A stretch of DNA of 33,955 nt from Deltaproteobacteria bacterium (GTDB lineage: Bacteria > Desulfobacterota > Desulfuromonadia > Geobacterales > Pseudopelobacteraceae): assembly GCA_014380135.1 (NCBI GenBank), contig JACMKN010000113.1, positions 1 through 33,955 of the forward strand, written 5' to 3'. A program made the translations under genes and the position numbers. Numbering within the stretch: the first letter of the stretch is position 1; each line of letters opens with the position of its first letter. Below the pieces are notes generated by a model. That model did not search any database, was not told where the DNA came from, and worked only from the letters and a program-made list of their open reading frames with translations. This document shows, piece after piece, positions 17,099-26,336 of this stretch.

Positions 17099-17559
17099 TT
17101 GGAAAGAAAACGGTCTCCGGTCGTTGCTAACAGATTGGCCGACTCGGTCGAATGAATCTTGTTCCGTATCTGTTCCGGCATGAAGCCTGACGAAGCGATG
17201 CTGAAAACCATGCTCAACAGGAGCGCTCCCTCGGCAGTGCCGATTAGTATGCCGCCAAGCCGGTTAAGGCTGCCCAGCATGACGAGTCGCAGGGCAGCCG
17301 TTATGATGTTGCCGATGATGTGGGCGCAGACTCCGGTCAGAAGCAGGATGATAATAAAAGCCAGAAAAGAAGACAGGTGTGCGGGCAGATGCAGGATGCT
17401 TTTTATCGGGACCGCCAGCAAAGGATAAAAACGGTATGCCAACCATCCCCCTGCCAGAAGCCCCACCAGAGATGACGCCTCGTTGACAAGTCCCCTGACC
17501 AGGCCCTTGACGGCAAATAAGCAGAGAACAACCAGAATGAAGATGTCAAAAAAATTCAT
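17068..17559 (-). CDS. cvpA: CvpA family membrane protein
   Basis: A 163-residue inner-membrane protein with four hydrophobic segments (about 5-23, 30-48, 62-85 and 100-122) and a short polar tail. The N-terminal MNFFDIFILVVL and the following VKGLVRGLVNE are typical of CvpA, named from colicin V production and linked in other bacteria to envelope stress tolerance. In this operon it replaces nothing essential; it sits between yqeY and dnaG, overlapping the dnaG start. No strong ribosome site is seen before the ATG at 17559. Confidence 0.85.
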   Translation of the reverse strand: MNFFDIFILVVLCLFAVKGLVRGLVNEASSLVGLLAGGWLAYRFYPLLAVPIKSILHLPAHLSSFLAFIIILLLTGVCAHIIGNIITAALRLVMLGSLNRLGGILIGTAEGALLLSMVFSIASSGFMPEQIRNKIHSTESANLLATTGDRFLSKWRDTPAVKP

Positions 17560-17585
17560 CGTAGCGCCGTGAACTGTTTACAAAG

Positions 17586-17612
17586 AAGGGGCAATCTCCA
17601 TGAAAGCCCCTT
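17586..17612 (-). terminator. Weak hairpin between yqeY and cvpA
   Basis: A 7-bp GC-rich stem (17606-17612 with 17586-17592) is followed by only a weak T run (CTTTGT) on the minus strand. It may reduce transcription into cvpA-dnaG-rpoD rather than stop it. Confidence 0.4.
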
Positions 17613-17659
17613 GACTGTGTGCGAAAAAATTGCCGCTTACTTGCGCATTAAGAATCAGA

Positions 17660-18103
17660 TCAGGCAAGCCGACTCCTGACAATGTCGCTGACGGCTCTGC
17701 CATCTGCCTTGCCGGCGGTCAGCGGGGTGACGGCTTTCATTACGCGACCCATGTCCTTCGCGCCCTTAGCGTCAATCTCGTTAATAATCCGGGATACAAG
17801 CTCCTCAATCTCGTCCAGGCTCATCTGGGTCGGGAGAAAACCAAGCAGAATATTCAACTCAGCTTCCTCTTTCTCAGCCAGTTCAGGCCGATTTCCCTCC
17901 TGATACATCCTGATGGATTCACGACGCTGCTTGACAAGGGTCGATACGACATCAATGACCCCCTGGTCATCCAGCTCTTTCCTCTGGTCGATTTCGCGGT
18001 TCTGGATCGCGGAACGAACCATGCGCACAGCCGAAAGGCGCAGGTCATCCCGCGCCTTCATGGCTGCTTTCATCACATCGTTTAATTGCTCTTTCAACGT
18101 CAT
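17660..18103 (-). CDS. yqeY: GatB/YqeY domain protein
   Basis: A 147-residue cytoplasmic helical protein matching the YqeY family, which resembles the tRNA-binding tail of GatB. The pattern MTLKEQLNDVMKAAMKARD, then LRLSAVRMVRSAIQNREID, and the ending KGAKDMGRVMKAV with GKADGRAVSDIVR are characteristic. It may act on misacylated tRNA, but a firm function is not known. Its place right after rpsU is widely conserved. The ribosome site is AGGAAC before the ATG at 18103. Confidence 0.93.
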   Translation of the reverse strand: MTLKEQLNDVMKAAMKARDDLRLSAVRMVRSAIQNREIDQRKELDDQGVIDVVSTLVKQRRESIRMYQEGNRPELAEKEEAELNILLGFLPTQMSLDEIEELVSRIINEIDAKGAKDMGRVMKAVTPLTAGKADGRAVSDIVRSRLA

Positions 18104-18137
18104 GCTGTGTGTTCCTGACCCCGCTGAACGGGATGAG

Positions 18138-18160
18138 TTTCTGCGCTAAAACCGCAGAAA
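18138..18160 (-). other. Hairpin between rpsU and yqeY
   Basis: A perfect 8-bp stem TTTCTGCG/CGCAGAAA with a 7-base loop lies between the two genes. No T run follows, so it looks like an RNA processing or stability element that could let rpsU be expressed above the rest of the operon. Confidence 0.5.
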
Positions 18161-18162
18161 TG

Positions 18163-18360
18163 CTAGTCCATCATTTTACGCTGTTTTTTGAGGGCGCGCT
18201 TGCGAGCGGCGATGGCTTTCTTCTTGCGTTTGATGCTTGGTTTTTCAAAGTGTTCGCGCTTGCGTACTTCAGAGAGGATGCCCGCTTTCTCGCACTGTTT
18301 TTTAAACTTCTTCAGTGCCAGTTCAAACGGTTCGCTTTCCTTGATTTTTACTCCCGGCAT
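18163..18360 (-). CDS. rpsU: 30S ribosomal protein S21
   Basis: A 65-residue, strongly basic protein of the small ribosomal subunit. [25 protein letters not shown] and the Lys/Arg-rich tail are typical of S21. It is the first gene of the operon that continues with yqeY, cvpA, dnaG and rpoD. GGGGGGTGA lies before the ATG at 18360, and a sigma70 promoter lies 75 bases upstream. Confidence 0.97.
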   Translation of the reverse strand: MPGVKIKESEPFELALKKFKKQCEKAGILSEVRKREHFEKPSIKRKKKAIAARKRALKKQRKMMD

Positions 18361-18435
18361 GTCAAATCACCCCCCGCCTGTTTCAGATCATAAAAATATT
18401 ATTATGCTAACATGGATATAAATTGTGAGTTGAAT

Positions 18436-18463
18436 AAAATAGCACACCAGACGGCATTGTCAA
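18436..18463 (-). promoter_or_regulatory. sigma70 promoter of the rpsU-dnaG-rpoD operon
   Basis: TTGACA (18458-18463), a 16-base spacer and TATTTT (18436-18441) on the minus strand, in the gap after hisE. No terminator is visible after hisE, so the his transcript may also read into this operon. Confidence 0.65.
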
Positions 18464-18479
18464 TAAGCAAATGCAAAAG

Positions 18480-18803
18480 TCACGAACGTGAGGCTTTTTC
18501 TTCGATGCCGGAAGTTCCGAAGCGGCGCCGCAGTTCGTCATAAACGTCTTCGGGCGGAATGTCATGGAACCCCAGCATGACCAGCAGGTGAAAAACAAGA
18601 TCCGCCGTCTCACAGACAATCTCGTCCCGCTTGCCCCCTTTGGCAGCTATGACTACCTCGGTCGCCTCTTCTCCGACTTTCTTGAGGATCTTGTCTATGC
18701 CCTTCCGCATCAGGGAAGCGGTATATGAATTTTCCGCCGGATGGTTCTTGCGATCGAGAATGACCTGATAAATTGCCTGTAAAATGTCATCGTTGTTATT
18801 CAT
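18480..18803 (-). CDS. hisE: Phosphoribosyl-ATP pyrophosphatase
   Basis: A 107-residue enzyme of histidine synthesis that hydrolyses PR-ATP to PR-AMP. The all-helical MazG-like fold shows [20 protein letters not shown] and the metal-binding [13 protein letters not shown]. It is a single-domain HisE, not fused to HisI. Its start overlaps the hisF stop. It is the last his gene here; hisI, hisG, hisD, hisC and hisB are not in the window. Confidence 0.96.
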   Translation of the reverse strand: MNNNDDILQAIYQVILDRKNHPAENSYTASLMRKGIDKILKKVGEEATEVVIAAKGGKRDEIVCETADLVFHLLVMLGFHDIPPEDVYDELRRRFGTSGIEEKASRS

Positions 18804-19561
18804 CGTCTCACCGCGACCCCTTTTTCATGCAGGTAATCTTTCGCTTGTTCGATAGTATATTCCCGATAGTGGAAAATGGAAGCGGCCAGGCAGGCACTGG
18901 CACCGGCAACTGCGAAGCCCTCGTATAGGTGTTCCAGATTGCCGACGCCGCCGGAAGCGATGACCGGAATTGAAAGCGCATTGACCACGGCGCGCGTCAG
19001 TTTAAGGTCGTACCCATCTTTGGTGCCGTCGCAATCCATGCTGGTCAACAGGATTTCGCCGGAACCGTACTGTTCCATTTTAACAGCCCATTCCACCACG
19101 TCAAGGCCGGTCGGGATGCGGCCGCCATGGGTGTATACCTCCCAGCGTTCTTCACCCGGCACCCGACGGGCATCGATCGCCACCACGGTGCATTGCGAGC
19201 CGAAACGCTCGGCCGCCTCTTTTACGAACTCAGGACGATGGACAGCGGCGGTGTTGATCGAAGTTTTATCGGCTCCGGCATTCAGCATGCGGCGGATATC
19301 CTCCACGCAGCGGATACCGCCGCCCACCGTCAGTGGCATGAAGACGCGTTCGGCCGTGCGGCGCACCACGTCGATGATTGTGTCGCGCTGGTCGCTGGAA
19401 GCGGTGATGTCCAGGAAGGTCAGTTCGTCAGCGCCCTGCTGGTCGTACATTTCGGCTATCTCGACCGGATCACCGGCGTCACGCAGTTCGAGAAACTGGA
19501 CCCCTTTGACAACACGACCACCTTTGACATCCAGACAGGGAATGATACGTTTGGTCAGCAT
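18800..19561 (-). CDS. hisF: Imidazole glycerol phosphate synthase, cyclase subunit
   Basis: A 253-residue TIM-barrel subunit that uses ammonia from HisH to close the imidazole ring, producing IGP and [24 protein letters not shown] at the N-terminus carries the catalytic Asp (DVKGG), and a second catalytic Asp is expected in the strand ending [15 protein letters not shown]. Half-barrel repeats and VGGGIR/ASGGVG phosphate sites are present. It starts one base after the hisA stop and overlaps hisE. Confidence 0.98.
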   Translation of the reverse strand: MLTKRIIPCLDVKGGRVVKGVQFLELRDAGDPVEIAEMYDQQGADELTFLDITASSDQRDTIIDVVRRTAERVFMPLTVGGGIRCVEDIRRMLNAGADKTSINTAAVHRPEFVKEAAERFGSQCTVVAIDARRVPGEERWEVYTHGGRIPTGLDVVEWAVKMEQYGSGEILLTSMDCDGTKDGYDLKLTRAVVNALSIPVIASGGVGNLEHLYEGFAVAGASACLAASIFHYREYTIEQAKDYLHEKGVAVRR

Positions 19562-19562
19562 T

Positions 19563-20294
19563 TCAGGAGAGTCCCTTCGTCAGCGCTATCGCCTCGTTCA
19601 GCCGGATGGCGCCGGTATAGACCGCCTTGCCGGTGATGACTCCGGTAACGCCGGCCGATTCGATATCCATCAGGTTTTCGATGTCTTTCAGGCTGGAGAC
19701 GCCGCCAGATGCAATGATCGGTATCGAAACCGCTTCGGCCAGCGCCCGGGTGGCCTCAAGGTTGGGGCCCTGCAGCATGCCGTCGCGGGAGATGTCGGTG
19801 TAGATGATGGCCGTGACACCGCAGTCTTCAAACTTCCTGGCGAGCTCGACGGCGGTAATGTCTGTCACCTCTGCCCAACCCTGCACCGCTACCATGCCGT
19901 CTTTGGCATCGATCCCGACCACGATCCTGCCGGGAAACTTTGCGCAGGCTTCGCGTACCAGTTCCGGGTTGCGTTGGGCGGCTGTGCCGATGATGACCCG
20001 GGAAAGGCCCAGAGACAGATAAGCTTCGATGGTGGCAATATCGCGGATGCCGCCCCCCAGTTGGGCCGGGATCGTAATAGCTTTTATGATGGCCTCAATC
20101 GCAGACCTGTTCTTCGGTTCACCGGCAAAGGCGCCGTCCAGATCGACGATGTGCAGCAGTTCGGCTCCCTGATCCTGCCAGGCACGGGCCTGGGCGCCCG
20201 GGTCATCGTTGAAAACCGTATCCTTCTCCATCAGCCCCTGTTCGAGGCGCACGCACTTTCCTTCTTTCAGATCTATGGCAGGTATGACGATCAT
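19563..20294 (-). CDS. hisA: ProFAR isomerase (HisA)
   Basis: A 243-residue TIM-barrel enzyme that isomerises ProFAR to PRFAR, the step before His[16 protein letters not shown] carries the catalytic Asp at 8, and [15 protein letters not shown] the second. GGGIR and ASGGVS phosphate-binding loops mirror those of its paralogue HisF. The start overlaps the hisH stop. Confidence 0.98.
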   Translation of the reverse strand: MIVIPAIDLKEGKCVRLEQGLMEKDTVFNDDPGAQARAWQDQGAELLHIVDLDGAFAGEPKNRSAIEAIIKAITIPAQLGGGIRDIATIEAYLSLGLSRVIIGTAAQRNPELVREACAKFPGRIVVGIDAKDGMVAVQGWAEVTDITAVELARKFEDCGVTAIIYTDISRDGMLQGPNLEATRALAEAVSIPIIASGGVSSLKDIENLMDIESAGVTGVITGKAVYTGAIRLNEAIALTKGLS

Positions 20295-20914
20295 TTCAGC
20301 TCCGCAAAATTCTTCAGTATACGCAGGCCGATATCCTGCGATTTCTCAGGGTGAAACTGGGTGGCGATGATGTTGTCTTTCCAGATCGACGAGCAGAACT
20401 CGATGCCGTAATCGGTGGTGGTGGCGATTACATCGTCGTCATCCGGCTTGACATAAAAGGAATGGACGAAATAGACATTGCTGCCGTCCTTTATGCCTTC
20501 AAAAGCCGCCGGCTTCTTTTTGAAAGACAGTTGATTCCAGCCTATCTGGGGCACCGGCAGGCGTTCGCCGGCAACGCTCATGTTATCGGGAAAGCGGAGC
20601 ACATGGCCGGGGATGACGTTTAACCCGCTGTACAGGCCGAACTCGACGCTGTCGGTGAACAGCAGCTGCATGCCGACACAGATACCCAGAAACGAGCGCC
20701 CTTCGGCGATGACTTTCAGCAGCGGCTCGACAAAACCACACTGCTCAAGATTGCGCATGCAGTCACGAAACGCCCCCACGCCCGGAAGAACGACCTTGTC
20801 GGCCTCAAGCACAACCCTGGGATCGGAGGTGACAAGCGCTTCGGCGCCGATCTTTTCAAAACCTTTCTGTACGGAACGGAGGTTGCCCATCCCGTAGTCA
20901 ACTATCGCTATCAT
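20291..20914 (-). CDS. hisH: Imidazole glycerol phosphate synthase, glutaminase subunit
   Basis: A 207-residue class I glutamine amidotransferase that feeds ammonia to HisF. The triad is visible as C79 in [10 protein letters not shown], and H188 and E190 in [19 protein letters not shown] and PGVGAF are family signatures. Its ATG overlaps the stop of the upstream chemoreceptor gene as ATGA, so the first his gene here is translationally coupled to a sensor protein. Confidence 0.98.
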   Translation of the reverse strand: MIAIVDYGMGNLRSVQKGFEKIGAEALVTSDPRVVLEADKVVLPGVGAFRDCMRNLEQCGFVEPLLKVIAEGRSFLGICVGMQLLFTDSVEFGLYSGLNVIPGHVLRFPDNMSVAGERLPVPQIGWNQLSFKKKPAAFEGIKDGSNVYFVHSFYVKPDDDDVIATTTDYGIEFCSSIWKDNIIATQFHPEKSQDIGLRILKNFAELK

Positions 20915-22470
20915 TTGATTCCATTCTTGTTCAGATGTGGTCCGTATTTTTTATCGGTTCCCTTGATATGGTTGATCAGCCAGTCCTGAAGGAAGGTGAT
21001 CACTTCCTGGGTCAGCAGGGTCTCGCCGGAATTGAACTTTCCAAGAAGCTCCACCACTTGGTCAACCAGCTTTTTGTGCTGCTGCTTGTGCTGAGATTCA
21101 TCGGGGTAACGGGTCTGGGCAAAGCTGCGTTCTTCATCGGCAAAATGGTTGACCGTGTATTCGGCCAGGCCATTCAGGATCCTGCCGATGGCCTCCTTGC
21201 TTCGTTTTTGCTGCATGGCATCGTGCAGTTCGTTGACCATGTCAAACAGCTTCCTATGCTGTTCATCATATTTTGAGACACCTGTGGAGAAGGATGAGTC
21301 CCATTCAAGCGCTTTGGACAGCCTGAACTTGCCGACCAGTTCGTGCAGATCGTCAACCTGTTGGGCCAGTACTCCGGTGGCCTGGGTTGTGCTGCGGGCA
21401 TTTTCTACGTTGCGGTTGACAACGTCCGTTATCATCTGGATGTTGTTGGTGATTTCATGTGTCGTGGCGGTCTGTTCCTCGGCGGCGGTGGCAACCTGGC
21501 TGATCTGCATGGTCAGCTCGTTGATTTTTGTGAGGATGTCTTCCAGTGCTTCACCGGAGCGGCTTGTTTCTGCTGTGCCGCGCTGGACTTCCTGGACGCC
21601 TTCGGCCATCGAGCCGACCGCGCTCTGGGTCTCGCTTTGGATGGATTTGATCATTGAGGCGATTTCTTTGGTGGCCTTGGTGGTGCGCTCGGCCAGGGCA
21701 CGGACTTCGTCGGCAACAACGGCAAAACCGCGCCCCTGCTCACCGGCCCGGGCAGCCTCTATGGCGGCATTCAGTGCCAGCAGGTTGGTCTGGTCGGCAA
21801 TGTCCTGAATGGTATTGACGATGGCACCGATCTGATCTGAGCGTTGCCCCAGTCCTTCAACAGTTTTGGAGGTTGCATTCACACGCTGGGCGATGCTCTC
21901 CATCAGACGGGCACTACCCTGGACCAGTTCCGATCCGCTATGAGTCTGTTCGGTGGCCTTTTGGGCGCTTTCGGCGGCATACAGGCAGTTGCGTGCAATA
22001 TCGCCGGAGGTGGCTGACATTTCTTCGCTGGCAGTTGCAATCGTGCCGGCCTGCATGGCCACGTCCTCGGCGGCGGATGCCATAGCATCGGTGGTGGAAC
22101 GCACCATCACGACCGAGTCGCGCACGACGTCGGCTACCGAGAAGAACTGCCGCATGGCCTTGTTCATGTCATTCATCATCGTGTTGAAGGAGGTGGCCAG
22201 GCGTGCAAACTCGCCATCGCCCGAAACATCGGCCCGCACGGACAAATCGCCGTCCGCCGCCTTTTCGAGAGCTGCGACAATGCCGGTGAGGGGTTTGAAG
22301 GCGGCGTTGCTTAAGAAACCAATAATACCTGACATCACGACCAGCAAAATGATACCAATAGCCGTATAAATCCAGGTTTCCCCCTTCGGATTCAGGACGG
22401 CTGTTGCAGCGACTGCCAGGATGATACTGATTGCATTTCCAACGATGATTCGTGCAGTAAAAGACATCAA
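20911..22470 (-). CDS. Methyl-accepting chemotaxis protein with C-terminal hemerythrin domain
   Basis: A 519-residue receptor. Two membrane helices (about 7-26 and 33-53) are joined by a loop of only about eight residues, so there is no periplasmic sensor. A HAMP segment (about 55-110) and a methyl-accepting signalling domain follow; the hairpin tip shows [35 protein letters not shown]. The C-terminal domain (about 388-519) is a bacteriohemerythrin with all seven iron ligands: H405, HxxxE at 442 and 446, HxxxH at 461 and 465, and HxxxxD at 501 and 506. It should sense oxygen or a related ligand in the cytoplasm, as DcrH of Desulfovibrio does. It sits between glyS (20 bases upstream) and hisH (ATGA overlap), an odd place for a receptor. 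Confidence 0.93.
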   Translation of the reverse strand: MMSFTARIIVGNAISIILAVAATAVLNPKGETWIYTAIGIILLVVMSGIIGFLSNAAFKPLTGIVAALEKAADGDLSVRADVSGDGEFARLATSFNTMMNDMNKAMRQFFSVADVVRDSVVMVRSTTDAMASAAEDVAMQAGTIATASEEMSATSGDIARNCLYAAESAQKATEQTHSGSELVQGSARLMESIAQRVNATSKTVEGLGQRSDQIGAIVNTIQDIADQTNLLALNAAIEAARAGEQGRGFAVVADEVRALAERTTKATKEIASMIKSIQSETQSAVGSMAEGVQEVQRGTAETSRSGEALEDILTKINELTMQISQVATAAEEQTATTHEITNNIQMITDVVNRNVENARSTTQATGVLAQQVDDLHELVGKFRLSKALEWDSSFSTGVSKYDEQHRKLFDMVNELHDAMQQKRSKEAIGRILNGLAEYTVNHFADEERSFAQTRYPDESQHKQQHKKLVDQVVELLGKFNSGETLLTQEVITFLQDWLINHIKGTDKKYGPHLNKNGIK

Positions 22471-22490
22471 TGCTCCTTTTAGACCCGGAA

Positions 22491-24554
22491 TCAGGCTATC
22501 TTTGAAAAATCGGCGATTCTTCCGAACATGCGGGCTATGCCGGTCAACAGTGCCAGGCGGTTTTCCCGCACTTTCGAGTCTTCCGCCATAACCATGACTT
22601 TCTCAAAAAAAGTATCCACCGGGCCGCGCAGGGTCGCAATTTCGGTCAGTGCATCCAGCCACTCTCCGGATGTGACCCTGATCTCCACCGTGTCTTTGGC
22701 CGACAAAAAGGCTTCGTAAAGACAACTCTCGGCCGGGTCCTGGAACAGGGCCGGATTGATTTGAGCGTCGTTGCCATCTTTGATGATATTGCCGACCCGC
22801 TTGAAGGCTCCGGTCAGCGGTTCGAAGTCGGGATGGGACTTGAACTCGGCCAGGGCAGCGATGCGGGCCTTGACGTTCACCAGATCACCGAATTGTGCCG
22901 ATACTGCCGCATCTACGGCGTCTGTTGCATAGTCGTTTGCCAGCAGATTCACAAAGCGTCCCCGGAAAAACTCCAGCACATCGGCAGACACCTGCTCTCG
23001 CGGGCGGGTAAGCTTGGGTGTCAGAAGTTGAAGCGATTGATCGATCAAGGCCTGAAGTGACAAACGGTAGCCCTTGTCGAGAATAATACTGATGATACCG
23101 ATGGTGGCGCGCCGCAGGGCATAGGGATCGGCGGCGCCGGTCGGGATCAGCCCCACGCCGAAACAGCCGCAGATCGTGTCCAGCTTGTCGGCGATGGAGA
23201 TAAAGGCGCCGATATCGGATGCCGGCAGTTCACCGCCGGCCTGGATCGGCAGATAATGCTCGGCGATGGCGTTGGCTATGTCACGATTCTCGCCCTCCAG
23301 CAGGGCATACTCGCGTCCCATGATACCCTGTACTTCAGGGAATTCCCCCACCATTGCGGAAACCAGGTCGGCCTTGCAGAGCGTGGCGGCGCGAACGGTC
23401 TGTGTCTTGACCGTCGGGTTGAGCTGTTCCGCCAGTCCAACCGCCAGTGCTCTGAATCGCTCCATCTTCTCAAAAGAGGTACCCAGTTTTTGCTGGTAAA
23501 CAACCTTCTTGAGCGACTCGACCCGCTCGTCCAGCTTCACCTTCTGGTCCTCATCGAAGAAGAAACGCGCATCGGACAGGCGGGCGCGCAGGACGCGTTC
23601 ATTACCCTTGACTACTACCGAGGGATCATCGGTCAGTGTGTTGTTGATCGTGATGAAGCCCGGCAGCAGATTGCCATCAGTATCCACGATGGAAAAATAG
23701 CGCTGGTTGTTGCGCATGGAGGTGATCAGAACCTCCTTGGGAACTTTCAGGAATTCGGCCGAGAAGGTGCCATGTACGGCACTGGGGTATTCCACCAGAT
23801 AAACAACCTGATCCAGCAGCTCTTCATCCGGCAGCAGATGTCCTCCGGCGGCAATGGCCACACGGTGCGTTTCGCGGCGGATGATCTCTTTGCGCCGCTC
23901 CGGATCGGCGATGACAAAGTGCCGCTCGCACTCTTCCAGATAATGGGCGAAATCCCGTACCGGGAAGGTCGTATTGGCCATGAAACGGTGCCCGCGGGAG
24001 ATCGTGCCGCTCTCGATGTTGCCGAAGGAGAAGGGTACCACGATGCCGTCGAACAGGGCCACGATCCAATGGATCGGGCGGGCGAAACGGACATCCTGAT
24101 CGCCCCAGCGCATCGATTTTTTGAAGGGGATGTTCGACACCAGCCGCGGCAAAATCTCGGCCAGCAGTTCATGGGTCGGACGACCGGTTTCCTGTTTGGT
24201 CACCGCCAGATATTCGCCCTTATCGGTGCTGATGATCTGCAGTGCTGAAACATCCACCCCCTGCCCACGGGCAAAACCCTCGGCCGCCCTGGTCGGATTG
24301 CCTTCGGCATCGTAGGCGGCTTTCCTTGACGGACCGGTGGCGGTGATTTCAGCATCGGGCTGCACGGCCGGAATATCCTTTACGACCAGTGCCAGGCGAC
24401 GGGGAGTGGCCACGGTTTTGATCTCGCCGAAAGTGAGGCGGACAGCCGCCAGCTCCCGTACGATCATGGTTTCCATCTCTGCCAGGGCGCGGGGGATAAA
24501 CCCGGCCGGGATTTCTTCGGTGCCTATTTCCAAAAACAGTTCTTTGGTACTCAT
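22491..24554 (-). CDS. glyS: Glycyl-tRNA synthetase beta subunit
   Basis: A 687-residue subunit of the bacterial alpha2-beta2 glycyl-tRNA synthetase; it binds tRNA and is needed for charging. [19 protein letters not shown] at the N-terminus, [12 protein letters not shown] and the HD-like segment in the middle, and a C-terminal anticodon-binding part match GlyS. The length is normal. The start overlaps the glyQ stop as ATGA. Confidence 0.98.
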   Translation of the reverse strand: MSTKELFLEIGTEEIPAGFIPRALAEMETMIVRELAAVRLTFGEIKTVATPRRLALVVKDIPAVQPDAEITATGPSRKAAYDAEGNPTRAAEGFARGQGVDVSALQIISTDKGEYLAVTKQETGRPTHELLAEILPRLVSNIPFKKSMRWGDQDVRFARPIHWIVALFDGIVVPFSFGNIESGTISRGHRFMANTTFPVRDFAHYLEECERHFVIADPERRKEIIRRETHRVAIAAGGHLLPDEELLDQVVYLVEYPSAVHGTFSAEFLKVPKEVLITSMRNNQRYFSIVDTDGNLLPGFITINNTLTDDPSVVVKGNERVLRARLSDARFFFDEDQKVKLDERVESLKKVVYQQKLGTSFEKMERFRALAVGLAEQLNPTVKTQTVRAATLCKADLVSAMVGEFPEVQGIMGREYALLEGENRDIANAIAEHYLPIQAGGELPASDIGAFISIADKLDTICGCFGVGLIPTGAADPYALRRATIGIISIILDKGYRLSLQALIDQSLQLLTPKLTRPREQVSADVLEFFRGRFVNLLANDYATDAVDAAVSAQFGDLVNVKARIAALAEFKSHPDFEPLTGAFKRVGNIIKDGNDAQINPALFQDPAESCLYEAFLSAKDTVEIRVTSGEWLDALTEIATLRGPVDTFFEKVMVMAEDSKVRENRLALLTGIARMFGRIADFSKIA

Positions 24555-25432
24555 CGCGCAACACCTCCTTTAAGCAGCGGAAAGCCCAGTCGTTCGCGCA
24601 TCTGCAGATATCCCTCGGCGCAGATGCGGGCTACATTACGCACCCGACCGATGTACGAAGCACGCTCCGTAACCGATATCGCCCCGCGGGCGTCCAGCAG
24701 GTTGAAGGTGTGGGAACACTTCATGACGTAATCGTAGGCCGGCAGCACCAGATCTTTTGCCGCCAGTCTCAGGCATTCCTTTTCGTACATCCCGAAGAGT
24801 TGCAGCAGCATGTCCACATCGGCTTCCTCAAAGTTGTGACGCGAGAACTCCACCTCGCTTTCGTGGTGAATGTCGCCGTACTTGATACCTTTGGTCCATT
24901 CCAGGTCGTAGACGCTGTCCACGCCCTGCAGATACATGGCGATTCGCTCGCAGCCGTAGGTGATCTCCGAGGGTATCGGTTTCAGGTCGATGCCGCCGGC
25001 CTGCTGGAAATAGGTGAACTGGGTGATCTCCATGCCGTCCAGCCAGACCTCCCAGCCCAGTCCCCAGGCCCCCAGGGTTGGCGATTCCCAGTCGTCTTCC
25101 ACAAAGCGGATATCGTGCCTGGCCGGGTCGAGGCCGAAGGCGCGCAGCGAGTCCAGATACAGATCCAGGATGTTGATCGGCGATGGTTTCATGATGACCT
25201 GGAACTGGTAGTAGTGCTGCAGGCGGTTGGGATTTTCACCATAGCGGCCATCGGTGGGGCGACGGGACGGCTCCACATAAGCCACGTTCCATGGTTCGGG
25301 ACCCAGCACGCGCAGGAAAGTGGCCGGATTGAAGGTGCCGGCGCCTTTTTCCGTATCGTAGGGCTGCTGGATGATGCACCCCTGTCTGGCCCAGTAGCCT
25401 TGCAGGGAGAGGATAAGATCCTGGAATGTCAC
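24551..25432 (-). CDS. glyQ: Glycyl-tRNA synthetase alpha subunit
   Basis: A 293-residue catalytic subunit of the class II glycyl-tRNA synthetase. [35 protein letters not shown] and [18 protein letters not shown] are signatures of GlyQ. The start is a GTG at 25432, eight bases after AGGAGG; there is no ATG near it in frame. It heads a run with glyS, a chemoreceptor gene and hisH-A-F-E on one strand, behind one clear promoter. Confidence 0.97.
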   Translation of the reverse strand: MTFQDLILSLQGYWARQGCIIQQPYDTEKGAGTFNPATFLRVLGPEPWNVAYVEPSRRPTDGRYGENPNRLQHYYQFQVIMKPSPINILDLYLDSLRAFGLDPARHDIRFVEDDWESPTLGAWGLGWEVWLDGMEITQFTYFQQAGGIDLKPIPSEITYGCERIAMYLQGVDSVYDLEWTKGIKYGDIHHESEVEFSRHNFEEADVDMLLQLFGMYEKECLRLAAKDLVLPAYDYVMKCSHTFNLLDARGAISVTERASYIGRVRNVARICAEGYLQMRERLGFPLLKGGVAR

Positions 25433-25485
25433 GATGATACCTCCTGGGGGGGAGTATGGGGATTTTTGCTTGGAAACGAATGAAC

Positions 25486-25514
25486 TTAATAGCAGGAATA
25501 GCTTGAGTGGTCAA
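25486..25514 (-). promoter_or_regulatory. sigma70 promoter of the glyQ-glyS-mcp-his unit
   Basis: TTGACC (25509-25514), a 17-base spacer and TATTAA (25486-25491) on the minus strand, 54 bases before the glyQ GTG. It is the only good promoter seen upstream of the seven-gene run. No T-box-like leader is seen. Confidence 0.65.
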
Positions 25515-25563
25515 GGTAGAGAGATACGGCGGGGAAGAAAGCCACGCTTATTCTTAAAGCAAG

Positions 25564-25592
25564 GAGGGATAGTTCCATTGGAGCTATCCCTC
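25564..25592 (-). terminator. Strong hairpin after the small membrane protein gene
   Basis: A 13-bp stem with one G-U pair (25564-25576 with 25580-25592) and a 3-base loop. The T run after it on the minus strand is broken (CTTGCTTTAAG), so termination may be partial. Confidence 0.55.
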
Positions 25593-25657
25593 TCATTTAG
25601 TTGCGATGACACATTGGGTTCTGTGGCGGTGCTTACGAACAGCAGTTTTTGGTTTTA

Positions 25658-25879
25658 TCATTTACTGGTCACCGCCACCGGTTTCATCATTTTGGCAGAC
25701 AGTCCTTTGGCAAAACCGAACATCAGTATGGCGGCCGGCATGGCCTGAACTACCACTATCAGTGCGCAGAAGCCCATAAAGATCCATACAAGGATTCCAC
25801 TGTTGTCTTCTTGAAGGGTTGAAGCCGCGAATGCTGTTGCGGGGGCCAGGGTTGCGATTACGGTTGCGAGCGCTCTCAT
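25658..25879 (-). CDS. Small membrane protein behind a sigma54 promoter
   Basis: A 73-residue protein with an N-terminal signal-like helix (about 1-19, ending AFA-A), a short polar stretch (LQEDNSG), one strong membrane helix (about 29-57, GILVWIFMGFCALIVVVQAM onward) and a basic tail. I do not recognise a named family. The reasons to call it real are a strong GAGGAG ribosome site six bases before the ATG at 25879, a well-matched -24/-12 promoter 40 bases further, and a hairpin after the stop. The orientation would leave a short tail in the cytoplasm. It may be a small subunit or regulator of a membrane complex, but nothing nearby tells which. Confidence 0.75.
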   Translation of the reverse strand: MRALATVIATLAPATAFAASTLQEDNSGILVWIFMGFCALIVVVQAMPAAILMFGFAKGLSAKMMKPVAVTSK

Positions 25880-25930
25880 GACGATCTCCTCTTTCTCCTG
25901 TATTTTTTTGCCTTGTCTGCCTATTACTAG

Positions 25931-25946
25931 AGCATCGAGCGTGCCA
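25931..25946 (-). promoter_or_regulatory. sigma54 (-24/-12) promoter
   Basis: The minus strand reads TGGCACG-CTCG-ATGCT, one base off the consensus TGGCACG-N4-TTGCW, with exactly ten bases between the GG and GC elements. It faces the 73-residue membrane protein gene, giving a leader of about 40 bases. Confidence 0.75.
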
Positions 25947-26158
25947 TGATTTGAATAAAAGATATTTTAAATAATAACATGCTAATATTACGGGATTGTT
26001 TGCTGGTGGGCAGGGGAGGGGAGTACGATTTTGTTATGAAGCTGATTAAATTAGTATTCGAAATATATACTCCCTTACAGGTTCATGCTGAACACTGATG
26101 AAGTCATTGTGCTGACATTAAAGGGTTTTTTGTAAATATGGGGTGTGCTGGTGGTGTA

Positions 26159-26187
26159 CAGCAATTTTATACACGTATAAATTGCTG
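26159..26187. repeat. Inverted repeat, possible activator site
   Basis: CAGCAATTTTATAC and GTATAAATTGCTG form a near-perfect 13-bp palindrome with one extra T. It lies about 240 bases upstream of the predicted sigma54 start site, a usual distance for an enhancer-binding protein. It could instead be an operator of prmA. Confidence 0.45.
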
Positions 26188-26336
26188 CTGGTGGCAGAGT
26201 CTTGAACTGCAGGGTGCCCCGTTCGGGGATATGGTTTCGTACAGCCGGACATTGCGAGGCACGGCTTTTTTATTGTCAGGCTACGACCGTTCTGCTAACG
26301 TCCCAGCTTCTTTATATCCCACCCAAAGGTTGTCCC

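Larger units (their letters stand above)
25880..26336. other. Intergenic region between divergent genes
   Basis: This AT-rich gap holds the sigma54 promoter at 25931-25946 and an inverted repeat at 26159-26187. Before prmA are a short CCCCG-TT-CGGGG hairpin and a weak AGCCG/CGGCT hairpin with six T (about 26242-26272). No gene or tRNA is visible. Confidence 0.6.

Noticed and set aside
18876-20354. Plus-strand frame of 492 residues across hisF and hisA
   Set aside because: hisA and hisF are certain on the minus strand, and this frame has no family features.
26186-26260. tRNA-like pieces (a GTTCGGGG loop) before prmA
   Set aside because: No acceptor stem, anticodon arm or conserved TTCRA loop can be assembled.
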